NCBI GenBank assembly: GCA_963755755.1
Contig: CAVWLJ010000010.1
Location: forward strand, 62,001-126,000
Direction: 5' to 3'
DNA length: 64,000 nucleotides
Origin: DATKNA01 sp963755755
Lineage (GTDB): Bacteria > Actinomycetota > Actinomycetes > Actinomycetales > Kineosporiaceae
Below the pieces are notes generated by a model. It did not search any database. It saw nothing but the letters and a program-made list of their open reading frames with translations, and had not been told where the DNA came from. This document shows positions 45,716 to 57,647 of the stretch, piece after piece (position 1 is the first letter of the stretch; every line of letters begins with the position of its first letter). Made by a program: the position numbers and the translations under genes.

Positions 45716-47158
45716 GCGCTGCGCGAGCAGCGGGCTGTCCTGCGGCACGAGCAGCACGTAGCCGCGAGTCCAGCTGCGCCACCCGCCAGTGGTCCACATC
45801 GGTGAGATAGGTCCCGAGCGCTGTTCCCGAGGGCAGCACCGCGGCGTCCGGGCGGAACGTGGCGAAGGTCCCGCGCCAGTCGCCGGTCAGGCTCTCGGTC
45901 TGCGTCAACCGCTCGATGTACGGGCCGCCCCACAGGTCCGCGCGACCGTCGACGACGAGCTTCAGGTGGCCCGTGGCGCCGCCGCCGAAGGCGATGAGCA
46001 CTCCGCTGGCGTTGTAGCCGTTCCAGACCCGCAGCGGGTGGTCGACGGCGGCGAGGCGGCGGGCGATCGCCAGCGCGGGCGCGCGTTCCAGCGGGTCCAT
46101 ACGCCACAGCGAGGTCGCCGTCACGGTCACGGCCGATCGCGGCGACGGCGGCGAGCATTCCCGCGAGAATCCGGTTCTCGCGCGGGGAGACGTCTCGGGT
46201 CAGCCGGTCGAGACGCGTTCCGCCGGCCCTTTCCAGGGCACGCAGCGCGACCGGGGCGATGAAGAGGATGGAAGGGCCGACGTTGCGCATCGCCTGGACG
46301 CCGAAAACCGTCCATACGAATACCCAGAGGAGTTCGGTGGCTGCGATCCGCGTCCGGCCGCGGACCCAGGCCCAGACGATCAGACAGAGGAGAAGTCCCC
46401 AGCAGAGCGAGAGCGACGAGGTGAACGTCGTCGAGGCCCACTCGTTGATCTGTCCACTGCCAGAATTCCGGAACGTGAACGGCAGCAGGAACGACGTCGG
46501 CCCGATCGGGTTCAGGACACCGGCCAGCGACGCGCCGGCGCACAGGAGTGCGTCGCGCAGTTGCGTGCTCGGCGCCCGGCGCCGGTCGATCAGGGCTCCG
46601 AGGGCGACGAGAGCGAACGCGCCCGGCGCCAGCACCCACAGGCCGTGCAGTTGCGCCCAGAGCAGGCTCAGTCCGGCGACCAGCAGCAACGAGGGGCGCC
46701 GCCCGACCGCCCAGAGGCGTTCGCAGGCGGCGGCGAGCAGTGCGATGAAGACGAGCGACACGGTCTGCGGCCGGTCCTGGAGCAGCACGGCGAGCCCGAC
46801 GACGACGAGCAGCATCACGACGAACGCGGCGATCGGCTGCCGCCGCCGCACCAGGGTCAGCAGGAGGACGGCGACGAGTGCGCAGCCCGTCAGCAGCCGC
46901 AGCAGCGGCAGGGCCACCCAGCCGAGGTGATCCACCGCGAGATACATGCCGATCTCGGACAGCCACTGCGAGGTGTGCCACGTCCCCGCGCGGGACGCCG
47001 AGCCAGGCGCGGCCGAGCCCGCTGAGCGTGTGGCGCTCGAGGATCTCCCGCCCGATCTGGACGTGCCAGTAGCTGTCCAGGTCGTTGACGGGTGACGTGA
47101 CCCAGACCAGCGTGCCCGCGAGGAGGATCGCGAGCGCGACGTGCGCGGGCCGGACCAC
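45713..47158 (-). CDS. Polytopic GT-C-like membrane protein of unknown function, frameshifted three times
   Basis: About 480 residues with some nine or ten hydrophobic helices and an extracytoplasmic C-terminal domain. The first loop has NDLDSYWHVQIGREI, an acidic-aromatic pattern as in lipid-linked sugar (GT-C/PMT-type) transferases, and a later segment has NGYNASGVLIAFGGG and YIERLTQTESLTGDW. I cannot name a family. Frame changes near 46990, 46120 and 45765 each fit one extra base, so the readable protein ends RGYVLLVPQDSPLLAQR at 45713. GTG 47158 is the start in the opening frame; an upstream start (near 47257) is possible. Confidence 0.55.
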
Positions 47159-47431
47159 CCGACGCGGAGGAGCCGGGGCTCGCGTCGCGAGCCCCGGCTC
47201 CGCACCGACCGGTTCGTCACCCGCCGGCCGGTCGGCGATCGGATTCCACGTGTGTCATGAGCAGGGCGGGTTCGGCGCGCGGGATGGCGTTCGCCGCAGC
47301 GCGGAGGGGGATGCTGCCGGACGCTACCCGTGCCCCCCGGCTCGGCCCTTCCGCTCTACTAGCGTGCAGTTCTCGGCGGCTGGCGGGCGAGGCCGAGGCG
47401 CTGATCGTGCTGCAGGTCTTCTGAACGCGCC
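47159..47431. other. Intergenic region between the polytopic gene and the Flp prepilin
   Basis: The 273 bases hold no convincing gene. On the minus strand the first about 100 bases may encode a short N-terminal extension of the polytopic protein. No hairpin of note was seen after the Flp stop at 47432. Confidence 0.4.
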
Positions 47432-47566
47432 CTAGACGACACCTCCCAGAGCGAAGACCACGCCCACGATGAGCGCGGCGATCGCGGCGACCATGAGACC
47501 GTACTCGACCGCGGAGGCGCCGCGGTCGCGTGCCCGGCGGGCCGTCCTTCGGATGTATGCGAGCAT
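47432..47566 (-). CDS. flp: Flp-type (class IVb) prepilin
   Basis: A 44-residue prepilin. A short basic leader (LAYIRRTARRARDR) ends with the prepilin peptidase site GASAVEYGLMVAAIAAL, where cleavage after G would free the mature N-terminus with the conserved Glu and Tyr (VEYGL) and the hydrophobic stem that forms the pilus core. It ends IVGVVFALGGVV. AGGGGAAAG lies upstream of ATG 47566. This small gene is the major pilin candidate of the Tad system encoded 5 kb away; it is separated from the assembly genes by the two-component system. No prepilin peptidase (TadV) is in the window. Confidence 0.9.
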   Translation of the reverse strand: MLAYIRRTARRARDRGASAVEYGLMVAAIAALIVGVVFALGGVV

Positions 47567-47740
47567 CGAGCTTTCCCCTTCAGTTCCTCGGGCGGAAGGT
47601 TCGTCGTGCAGGACGTGTGTAGTCGAAACCCACAGTCCGCCGCGCGCGAGATCCGTCGATATCGGCCGAACGGTGGAGGTGCCGGGTCGACCGAACGTTT
47701 CTCGGGCATCTGGCCATGCCCTGTCGACGCTATCAGCGCC

Positions 47741-47787
47741 CTCGTCCCCGGTCCGAGGAACGAGAGGTTCTCCGGACCGGGGAGGAG
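47741..47787 (-). terminator. Terminator after the two-component response regulator
   Basis: CTCGTCCCCGGTCCG (47741-47755) and CGGACCGGGGAGGAG (47773-47787) form a 15-bp stem with one mismatch and a 17-base loop, just past the response-regulator stop (47789). It would end the histidine kinase/regulator transcript before flp. Confidence 0.6.
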
Positions 47788-47788
47788 A

Positions 47789-48466
47789 TCACCGCCGTTC
47801 CATCCCGGGTTCGCGCAGACTGCCTTCCCGAACCAGGCCGAGACGCACCGCGGCCATCACGGCCTGTGCACGATTGCCTGCACCGAGTTTCTCGTAGATG
47901 TTCGCGACGTGCGTCTTCGCCGTCGATTCACTGATGAACAATCGGCGTGCGATCTGGGAGATGACCAGACCGTCGACGAGCAGCTCGAGCACTTCACCCT
48001 CACGCGGTGAGAGCTTCGGCCCCGTCGGCGCGTGCATCCTGCGCTGCATGGCCTCGGCCAGGTCCCGAGCGGTGAAGTTGCGCGGGCTCGCTGCGGCATG
48101 CCGTGCGGCGGAGACGACCTCCTCCGCCGGTGCGTCCTTGCCGACGAACGCGGACGCGCCCGAGTCGAGCGCGGCGAACAGCTTGTCGTCGCCCGCGTAC
48201 ATGGTGAGGACGACGATGCCGAGCTCGGGATCGGACTGTCGCGCCCGCTGGGCCAGCGCGATGCCGTCCCCGTCGGGCAGTTTGACGTCGGTGACGAGCA
48301 CGTCCGGTGAGAGGCGGTCGAGCGCGTCCATGGCGGACGCGACCGAGGCGGCCTCACCCACGACCTCGAGGTCGCCGGCACGGTCGAAGGCCCTGCGCAG
48401 GCCCTCGCGGATGAGCTGGTGGTCGTCGACCAGCAGCACGGTGATTCGAGGGTTGTCCCCCGGCAC
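47789..48466 (-). CDS. NarL/LuxR-type response regulator
   Basis: A 225-residue transcription factor. An N-terminal receiver (TVLLVDDHQLIREGLRRAF, phospho-acceptor Asp in DVLVTDVKLPDGDG near residue 60, VVLTMYAGD, SAFVGKDAPAEE with Lys) is followed by a C-terminal LuxR helix-turn-helix (LSPREGEVLELLVDGLVISQ then ARRLFISESTAKTHVANIYE). All phosphorylation residues are intact. GTG 48466 starts five bases after an AGGAGG that overlaps the histidine kinase stop, so translation is coupled. It is the likely regulator of the neighbouring flp/tad genes; no targets can be proven from sequence. Confidence 0.92.
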   Translation of the reverse strand: MPGDNPRITVLLVDDHQLIREGLRRAFDRAGDLEVVGEAASVASAMDALDRLSPDVLVTDVKLPDGDGIALAQRARQSDPELGIVVLTMYAGDDKLFAALDSGASAFVGKDAPAEEVVSAARHAAASPRNFTARDLAEAMQRRMHAPTGPKLSPREGEVLELLVDGLVISQIARRLFISESTAKTHVANIYEKLGAGNRAQAVMAAVRLGLVREGSLREPGMERR

Positions 48467-48469
48467 CTG

Positions 48470-50232
48470 TTACCTCCTGCTCCAGAACCGGCGGGGAGCG
48501 TCGTGCTCCCGTTCCGGCTCGTGCGACAGCGTCCCGACGGCCCCCGGTCCGGCGATCGGCTCTGACAGATCGGATCCGGCCCGCACTGCACCCACGGCCG
48601 CAGGAAGGGCGGTGTGGACGGTTCGGCTGTGTACAGCCTGTGGCGGGTCGATTACGACTTCCACGACGGTACCGCTTCCGTCGCCCCGATTGCGGACACT
48701 CAGCCGACCTCCGATCCGGCCCGCCCGCTCGTGCATCCCCTGGATGCCCATGCTGTCGAGTCGCTTCGGCTGCAGACCGCGTCCGTCGTCCGTCACGGTG
48801 ATGTGCGCGCGCGGGGGGTCCACCGCCACCGTGAGCCACAGGTTCTTCGCGTGCGCGTGCTTGCGCACGTTGTTGACGGCCTCCTGCACGATGCGCAGCA
48901 GCTCGACCTCCGCCGCGACCGGCAGCCGGTGCGCGGACTCGTCGATGGAGACGTGCACCACGAGGCCGGCCTGCGGACCGACGCGCTGCACGTAGTCGCC
49001 GAGGGTGCGTGCCAGCCCGACGGACTCGTCGACCCCGGCCCGCAGGTCGAAGATGGAGAGGCGGAGGTCGCTGACCAGACCGCCGAGGTGCTCGCGCAGC
49101 GACGCGAGCCGGCCGGCGGTGGCGGGGTCGGCGTCCCGGGCGATGTCGTCGATGGCGTAGCCGACCGACGCCATGTCCTGCGCGATGCCGTCGTGGATCT
49201 CGCGGGCCAGGCGCATGCGCTCGTCGACCGTGGCGAGGTGCCGGACGTCGTCGAAGAGCAGGGCCGAGGCCAGCCGCGGGCCGGCCTGGTCGATGGCCTT
49301 GCGGCACCGGTCGAGCTCCTCGTCCGCCATGGCGCTCGGGCTGGTGAGGACGACGACGGCGACGACACGGGCGCCCATGAGGACCGGCAGGGCCGCCACC
49401 GTCAGCCCCTCGCGGCCGCGCCGGACGGTGTCGGCACTGACCCAGGCGTCGACCATGACGCCGTCCGCGAAGCTCGTGGGCACGTCCCCGACCAGCGGCA
49501 CGAACCGCGCGCTGCCGGACTTGACGAGCACGGTGGCGCTGGCCCCGACGGCGAGCCCGCGCAGCTCCTCCACCAGCGCGGCCGCCAGCGTCGGCGGATC
49601 CAGGCCGAGACTCAGCTGACGCGCCACCACGTGCAGCTCCGACAGCAGCCGGTGCGCGTCGACGTAGGCCGGGTCGGGGGAGGAGCTCTGGCCGATCGAC
49701 ACGCGTTTCATCCAGGCCGCGACGACGGCGACGGCCATGAAGATGAGCACCCAGGTCCAGGGTTGGACGCCGGTGTGGTCGCCGCCGAGGACGAAGCTGA
49801 CATGCCCCTCGCCGTCGACGGACAGCGAGGTGAGGACCAGCGTCAGAGAGGCGAGGCCGCCGGCGACCAGCGCGGCGCCCAGACCGGCCGTGATCCCCGC
49901 GGTGGCCAGCGGCAGCAGCACGTAGGGCAGGAAGAGGCACGCCGACTGTCGCGCAGGGCACCCACCACGAGCGAGGCGGCGAGCGTCTCCGTCAGAGGCT
50001 GCAACCACGCCGGCACCGTGCGCGGCACGGGCATCGTGCCGAGGGCGGCCACGAGCAGCAGCAGGAGCGCCGGCGCGATCGCCTGGCTCGGGCTGTACAC
50101 GAAGGCGGTGATCAGCCCGCAGAGGGAGATGAGGCACGCGCGCGCGAGAAGCGGCCAGTAGACGCTCGTCAGTCGGGGACGGAGCCGGGCCACCTGCGTA
50201 ATCTGCCACATCCTGGCGTCACCCAGGGCCAC
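48470..50232 (-). CDS. Membrane sensor histidine kinase (HisKA_3 type), frameshifted
   Basis: About 587 residues. The N-terminal part has four to six hydrophobic helices, then a cytoplasmic GAF-like region (LVEELRGLAVGASATVLVKSG onward). The HisKA_3 helix follows with the phospho-accepting His in LAREIHDGIAQDM (about residue 346), then the HATPase domain with NNVRKHAHAKN and DDGRGLQP. The frame breaks near 49945-49960 in the membrane region; unlike most breaks in this window it fits a missing base. The regulator gene follows with AGGAGG overlapping the kinase stop. ATG 50232 or 50211 is the start. It is divergent from the DnaB-type ATPase. Confidence 0.9.
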
Positions 50233-50291
50233 CTTGCCCGAGAAGGGACAAACCGGCGCGGCAGTAGGGGTCGCGGGTCGCGGATGGTTCC

Positions 50292-51299
50292 ATGGGCCCC
50301 GTGAGTGAGGAACTGAGGTCCATCTCGCAGGTCATGCGGGACGCGGACAGCCTGCTGGCGGACGGACGCCGGGCGACGGCCTGGACGTGGCCCACCGGCT
50401 TCCCCTTGCTCGACACCTATCTCGGTGGCGGCATCCGGGCCGGCGAGCTGTGCCTGCTGGGCGGCCCGCAGGGGCTGGGCAAGACCACGTTCGCGCTGCA
50501 GATCGCGCGCAACGTGGCCAAGTCGGGGGGTGCCTGCGCGATGCTCTCGTACGAGCACGACGCGACGACGCTGCTCGAGCGACTGGTCGCGCTCGAGGCG
50601 GGCGAGCTGTTCGGCGTCGACGGCATCCCGCTGCGACGGGTGCGCGAGGCCCTCGAGGACGTGTCGGCGGCGTCGGGCTCGCTGGAGGACCGGCTGGCGT
50701 TCACGCTGGGCGGGGCGGAGGCGGTGGGCGAGGTGCGCAGCTACGCGGACCGTCTGCTGCTGCACCGCTCGCTGGGTTCGCTGACGGACCTCGACGCCAT
50801 CCGTGAGGTCGTCCGGGAGACCGTCGAACGCACGGAGCGGCGTCCGCTGGTCATCGTCGACTACCTGCAGAAGGTCTTCGTGCCGCGGATGCCGGTGGAG
50901 GAGGAACGGGTCACCGTCGTCGTGGAGGGGCTCAAGGACCTCGCGCTCGACCTCGAGGTGCCCGTGCTCGCGATCGTCGCCGCCGACAAGGAGGGCCTGG
51001 CCCCGGGGCGGCGGGTGCGCGTGCACCACCTGCGGGGGTCCTCGGCGCTGGCCTACGAGGCGGACATCGTCCTCATGCTCAACGACAAGTACGACATCGT
51101 CGCGAAGCACCATCTCGTGTTCGACCCCGCGAACGCCGACCGGTTCCGCCAGTACGTGGTGCTGTCCGTGGAGAAGAACCGGGCCGGCCTCGACCGGATC
51201 GACCTGCAGCTGCGCAAGCGGTTCGAGCAGGCCCGCTACGAGACCGAGGCCCTCGCGGTCGACGAGCAGCTGCTGGACGATCGGGTCTTCAAGGAGTAG
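50292..51299 (+). CDS. Stand-alone DnaB-C/RecA-type ATPase
   Basis: A 335-residue protein corresponding to only the RecA-fold half of replicative DnaB helicase. After PTGFPLLDTYLGGGIRAGEL comes Walker A GGPQGLGKTTFAL near residue 60, then the Walker B/DnaB hallmark PLVIVDYLQKVFVP near 190 and a long insert between. The DnaB N-terminal primase-binding domain is absent, so it is unlikely to be the chromosomal helicase. It lies divergently from the histidine kinase, in the middle of the pilus locus, on the opposite strand to all other pilus genes. The role is unknown; KaiC-type signalling ATPase is an alternative reading. Confidence 0.75.
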   Translation: MGPVSEELRSISQVMRDADSLLADGRRATAWTWPTGFPLLDTYLGGGIRAGELCLLGGPQGLGKTTFALQIARNVAKSGGACAMLSYEHDATTLLERLVALEAGELFGVDGIPLRRVREALEDVSAASGSLEDRLAFTLGGAEAVGEVRSYADRLLLHRSLGSLTDLDAIREVVRETVERTERRPLVIVDYLQKVFVPRMPVEEERVTVVVEGLKDLALDLEVPVLAIVAADKEGLAPGRRVRVHHLRGSSALAYEADIVLMLNDKYDIVAKHHLVFDPANADRFRQYVVLSVEKNRAGLDRIDLQLRKRFEQARYETEALAVDEQLLDDRVFKE

Positions 51300-51341
51300 C
51301 GCGAGATGCGCGGGCGCGGCGGCCCCGCGATCGAGCGGTGC

Positions 51342-53047
51342 TCAGCGGTCGTGGTCCACGTCGCGCAGCGGGGCCAGGCTGCGCGCGAGCTCGCGCATCT
51401 GCAGGGCGGCCATGAGCAGCGGAGCGGCCTCGGCGACGACCGGCACGACGCCGGCCAGATCGCGCTCGGTGAACCGGGCCGCCTCCTGGCCCCGGGCCAG
51501 GACGACGGCGGCGCGGAGGCCGGGTACCGGGACCGCGAGCAGGTGCCGCCACGCCGCCAGCGGAGCACCCGCGAGCCGGGGGCGGACGATGTCCGTGTCC
51601 TCGATGAGCAGCGCCCGGCCACCTACGGCGATCTCCGAGATCAGCCAGTGCGAGGTGTCGAGCAGGAGCCGGCGCTCGAGCGGCCGCAGCCCGACCCCAC
51701 CGCTGACCCGCCAGCGCGAGCCGTCGGGCATGAGGACGGCCGCGGCGTCGGACTCGCCCCGCTCGACGACCTCGTCGGCCAGTACCTGCGCCGTCTCGTT
51801 GACGCCGAACAGCTGTCCGCGGTGGTCGAGCAGGTTACGCACCCAGGTGTGCACGTCGTCCGGCCGCTGGGCGGGGGGTGCGGCATGGACGCCGGCGGCC
51901 GGGGTGAAGCCCGGATGCCGTTCCAGGCCCTTGCCCTTGCCTCGGTCCCGGCTGCGATGCAGCCCGATGCCACGCCCCGGCGAGTTGGGCGGCGCGCCGG
52001 GGAAGAGTGCCTCCGGCGTGCGCGTCCCGGCCGGCGGCGTCGGCGGTGCGGCAGGAGCCGGGGTGACAGGCGCGCGCGGCACGCGTGCGTCCGGGGGCGG
52101 TGACGACGCGGGCGGTGACGACGCGGGCGGTGACGCCGGCCGACCGCGCACGGGGACGGGCCGCGTCTGCAGCCGCTCCTTCACGTCGGGTGCGGGCGAA
52201 GGCGGCACGGGCGGCGCCGCAGGGGTGGGCGAGGCGGCGGGACCGGACCGGGCCGTGGGCGCCGGGCTGACCACGGTGCGGGGCCGGGCCGAGGGCGAGC
52301 GCACGGGGACCGCCGGCTCGACGACCGGGCGGAACAGGTCGGGCTCCGGCGTGGCCGCCACCGTCGGACTCGGACTCGGACCCGTCGCGGGAGCGAGGGG
52401 CGAGCCGGTGCGTGCTCGCGGTTCTGCGACCTCCGCCTCGCCGCGCGGCACGCCGTTCCGCCGGCGCGCGAGGCGTCCGCGTCCGCGGTCGGCGCCGTCG
52501 TGCTGGTCTCGCGCGGTGCCGCCGGGCGGCGTCATCACGTCGACGCCGGGCGTCGCCGCGACCGGCGTCCCTGGTGACCCCCCCGGTGCTGCAGGTGCTG
52601 CCGCTGCCGACGTGCTCCCTGCCGGACCGGCGGTGGGCGGGGGCCCGTCGGCCGCTGACGACGCGGACGGGCCGCCCGGCGCGGACGGGGCACGGCGGGT
52701 CGGGCGGGCGCCCGGCCGAGCAACCGGTCGACGCCGTCGAGCAGTGCGGCGCGGGTGATCGGGAGCGGGACGACGACGACGCGCTCGATGGAGACGTCGA
52801 CGAGGTCCTTCCACGCCGGCTGGTAGCCGGAGACGATGAGCACCGGCGTCGTGCACCCGCGCTCCCGCAGCCGGTCCAGCGCCTGCATCGCCGCGGACGG
52901 CTCGCCGAGGTCGAGCACGACCACCTCGACCTCGGGACCGGGGGTCAGCTCCGCGAGCTGCTCCACCGGCACCTCGGCGACGTCGTGGTCGTCCGCGATG
53001 CGCATCGCCAGCGCCATCGAGCGCGAGACGACGACGAGCCGCGCCAT
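51342..53047 (-). CDS. Receiver-like domain + long linker + GAF domain protein, frameshifted
   Basis: About 568 residues. The first 110 residues look like a receiver or CpaE-type N-terminal domain (LVVVSRSMALAMRIADDHDV, acceptor-like VEVVVLDLGEPSAAM). A disordered Pro/Ala/Arg-rich linker of 250-300 residues follows, with short tandem repeats (SPPASSPPASS). The C-terminal 150 residues form a GAF-like domain (NETAQVLADEVVERGESDAA, RAAVVLARGQEAARFTERDL). It begins at ATG 53047, overlapping the tadC stop (ATGA), so it belongs to the tad operon. The frame breaks near 52700-52730. I know no named Tad component with this architecture. Confidence 0.65.
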
Positions 53048-53988
53048 CAGAACCGACCCGAGAAGTTGTCGATCACGCGGATGACGGCCGGGCCGAGGAT
53101 GACGAGGAAGAGGCAGGGCAGGATGCAGAAGATCAGCGGAAAGAGGATCTTCACGGGCACCTTCTGCGCCAGCTCCTCGGCGCGCTGGCTGCGCTTGACC
53201 CGGAGCTCCTTGGCCTGCACGCGCAGGACGCCGGAGATCGGGATGCCGAACGCGTCGGCCTGGATCATGGCGCCGACGAACGACTTCAGCTCCGGGACGT
53301 CCGTCCGCTCCGCCAGGGCGCGCATCGCCTGGATCCGACCGGTGCCGATCTGCATCTCCTGGAGCACGCGGAAGAACTCCTGCGCGAGGGGCCCCGTCGT
53401 CCGGCGCGCCACCTGGGCGAGCCCGGCGTCGAACGCGAGGCCCGACTCGACCGAGATGGTGAGCAGGTCGAGCGCGTCCGGCAGTTCCCGGCGGACCCGC
53501 TGGGAGCGGTCGTACCCGACCTGGTAGATGTACAGGGAGGGCGCCACCCAGCCCAGGAAGCCTCCGCCCAGCACGCAGAGCACGGTGACGACCGGCCCGA
53601 AGCCGAGCACGGGCGGCAGCACGAGCCCGAGCAGGACGCCGACCAGCCCGGCCAGCGCCTTGAGGCCCAGGACCCGGTCCGAGTCCCAGCCGGTGGGGTT
53701 GCCGGCGAGGTCGAGCCGGCGCCGGATCCTCGCGATCCGCTCCTCGGGCGTGAAGCGCCGGCCGATCGCGGTGAACCACTGCGTGACCGGGTCGACGACG
53801 CGCTCGCCGAAGGGGCGCTCGAGCTCGCGGTCGCGCAGGTCGCGGCGGGGCCGCTGGAGCGCCTCGACCGCAGCGAGCGAGCGCGCGACGCCGCTCTTCG
53901 GAGCGCTCTCGAGCACGCCGCTCGCGGCGATCGCGAGCACGATCGCCAGGAAGATCAGGCCGAGCCCGGCGGCCAGCTGTGCGGTCAC
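53047..53988 (-). CDS. tadC: TadC-type pilus assembly membrane protein
   Basis: A 313-residue T2SF (type II secretion GspF-like) protein. Two helices flank a conserved stretch (RRELPDALDLLTISVESGLA, near 165-190) followed by VARRTTGPLAQEFFRVLQEM and MIQADAFGIPISGVLRVQAK. The last helix is LFPLIFCILPCLFLVILGPA. Together with TadB it forms the inner membrane platform for Flp pilus assembly. GTG 53988. It is immediately followed by the receiver-GAF gene. Confidence 0.88.
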   Translation of the reverse strand: MTAQLAAGLGLIFLAIVLAIAASGVLESAPKSGVARSLAAVEALQRPRRDLRDRELERPFGERVVDPVTQWFTAIGRRFTPEERIARIRRRLDLAGNPTGWDSDRVLGLKALAGLVGVLLGLVLPPVLGFGPVVTVLCVLGGGFLGWVAPSLYIYQVGYDRSQRVRRELPDALDLLTISVESGLAFDAGLAQVARRTTGPLAQEFFRVLQEMQIGTGRIQAMRALAERTDVPELKSFVGAMIQADAFGIPISGVLRVQAKELRVKRSQRAEELAQKVPVKILFPLIFCILPCLFLVILGPAVIRVIDNFSGRF

Positions 53989-53989
53989 C

Positions 53990-55042
53990 TCACACCTCGA
54001 CCTTGATGACCCGGGTCAGCCAGAACGCGCCGACGGCGAGCAGCACCACGGCCATGACGAGCATGACAGCGCCGAGCGCGCTGCTCCACAGGGGATGCAC
54101 ATACGTGGGGTTGGTGAGCGTGAGGTAGGCGAAGAACACGATCGGCAGGCCGCCGAGGATCCAGCCGGAGAGCCGCCCCTCCGCGGAGAGCACCTTGACC
54201 TGCCGGCGGAGCCGCTCGCGCTCGCGCAGCGTGTCGGCCACCGTCGTGAGCAGCTCGGCGAGGTTTCCGCCGACGTCCCGCTGGATGCGGACCGCCATGA
54301 CCACCCAGGAGAAGTCCTGGCTGGAGAGCCTCCGGCCGATGCCCTCGAGCGCGTCCTCCACCGGCATCCCGAGCCGGCTCTCGACCAGAGCCCGGTTGAA
54401 CTCCACCGACATCGGCGGCTGCCCCTCGCGCACCACGGTGTCGAGGGCCTGGGGGAGCGAGTAGCCGGCCTGCAGGCTGCCGGCCAGCATCTGCAGCGTG
54501 TCGGGGAGCTGGGCGAGGAAGGCGGTCTCGCGGCGGCCCTCGCGGACGATGAGGAACACCCACGGTCCGACGAGGCCCAGGACGAGCCCGCAGACGGCAC
54601 CCAGCAGCGAGCCGCCGCTCACGCCGAGGAACAGCAGCCCGAGCCCGACCGCGCAGCCCAGGTGGACGAGCAGCCACTCCGGCGTCCGGATCGGCAGCGC
54701 GGCCGCCTCCAACCGGCCGTCGATGACCTCGCCGAAGCCCTGCCGGTCGCTGACCTTCTCCGCCAGGTCCATCGCGGACCGGGCGAGGAGGCTGTTGCCC
54801 AGCATCCGATGCTGCTCGACCTGCTGCTCGAGCCGTGCCTGCCGGCCGCTGATGGTGTAGAAGGACAGCCGCCGGCGGATCCGCTCCTCCGGCCGGGCCG
54901 CTCGGGTGATCACGCCCAGCACGGTCGCGATGAGCACGGACGTGCCGAGGAAGAACGCGAGCAGGGCGAGCGACGAGCACGGGCTTGGCCATCTCCTGCC
55001 CGTCCCCGAGGGCGCCGGCGAGGGCCGGCGCGACGGACATCG

Positions 55043-55046
<4 letters not shown>
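53990..55046 (-). CDS. tadB: TadB-type pilus assembly membrane protein, frameshifted near the start
   Basis: About 352 residues. The first 25 residues lie in one frame; the next (SSLALLAFFLGTSVLIATVL) and all following ones are in another, with the break near 54970-54985 fitting one extra base. The T2SF core reads LPDTLQMLAGSLQAGYSLPQ then ALDTVVREGQPPMSVEF and GRRLSSQDFSWVVMAVRIQR. Four or so transmembrane helices. It starts at GTG 55046, four bases overlapping the tadA stop; tadC follows two bases later. It partners TadC. Confidence 0.88.
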
Positions 55047-56455
<1,409 letters not shown>

Positions 56456-56459
<4 letters not shown>

Positions 56460-57646
56460 GCCCGGGTCCTCCGCCGCAGCAGGCCGCGCCGTTCCGGCTT
56501 GACGCCGACGCGGCCCGGCCCGTTCGGCTGCGCGTTCACGACGTGGTCCTCGGCGAAGTACTTGATCGCCGTGCTCACCGGGTGGCGGGGGTCGTCGAGC
56601 ACGATGGGGACGCCGCGGTTGATGGCCGCCGGCACGTCGCGCGAGCTCGGGATCTGCGCCGCCGTCGGCGTCCGCAGGCTCTTCTCGACCTCGTGGATCG
56701 CCAGCCCCACCTTGGAGTCCGCCCGGTTGAGGACGACCCGCCAGCGTTCACGGGGGTAGTTGAGCAGGTCCATCGTCTCCAGGGTCAGCTTGAGGTTCTT
56801 CAGCGCCGGGATGTCGAGCGTGGCGATGAGCGCCACGACGTCCGAGAGGTCGAACGCCGACAGCACGTGGTCGTCGAACGCCGGCGGCGTGTCGACGATG
56901 ACGTAGTCGTAGTGGTCGCGGAGCACCTCGAGGATCCGCGAGACCAGGCTCGCCGGGATCCCCTCGCTCGTGCCCGGCTCGACCGGCGCCACGAGCGTCG
57001 TCAGCCCGGGGGAGTGCGGCGTCAGCGAGCGTCTGCAGGGAGCCGAAGTCGAGGTTGTCCCCGAGCGGGACGGCGTCGGCGATCGTGTGCGCCGGGAACA
57101 GCTGGAGGGCGATGGCGACGTCGCCGAACGCGAGGTCGAGGTCGACGAGCACGACCTCGCGCCGGCCTCGGTCGGCGAGCGCGGCGGCCATGTTCGTCGC
57201 GAGCGTCGTCTTGCCGCAGCCGCCCTTGGCCGAGAAGACGGTGACGATCCGGCCTCGGTGCCGTCCGTGGCCGGCGTCGCCCAGCCTGTCGCGCATTTGT
57301 TCTGGCGAGGTCCTGACTGCGCCGGACCGCGTCGTGCAGCTTGGAGATGTCCCGCTCCCCGACGACCTCGCGCAGTCCCGACCGCAGGGCCTCGGCGAGC
57401 AGCCCGCTGTCGACGCGCTGCCGCACGAGGATGATCCCGAGGCTGGGACGGGTGATGCGGGTCTCCTCGGCGAGCCGGAACGCCGCCGTCTGGTCCACGG
57501 TCGGCCCCAGGACGACGGTGTCCTCGTCCGGGTTCTCCTCGAGGTTCGCGCGCAAGCGCGTCGAGGCTGGTGACGACCACGGCCTCCCCGACGGCACTGC
57601 CCAGCGCGTTGGCCACCACGCGGTCGAAATCGCAGATCGTTGTCAT
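56456..57646 (-). CDS. cpaE: CpaE-like ParA/MinD-family protein, frameshifted three times
   Basis: About 396 residues. The N-terminal receiver-like domain (VVVTSLDAL, DEDTVVLGPTVDQTAAFRLA) is followed by a MinD/ParA ATPase: Walker A with deviant form FSAKGGCGKTTLATNMAAAL near residue 143, VVLVDLDLAFGDVAIALQLF, and DYVIVDTPPAFDDHVLSAFD. It localises or regulates Tad pilus assembly in the cell. Frame changes near 57550, 57297 and 57010 together keep the length a multiple of three, so an automatic reading would hide them. It starts at ATG 57646, two bases past the cpaB stop. Confidence 0.87.
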
Positions 57647-57647
57647 G

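Noticed and set aside
50292..51299. The DnaB-type ATPase as the chromosomal replicative helicase
   Set aside because: It lacks the N-terminal domain and is far from any replication gene; dnaB normally lies near ribosomal protein genes.
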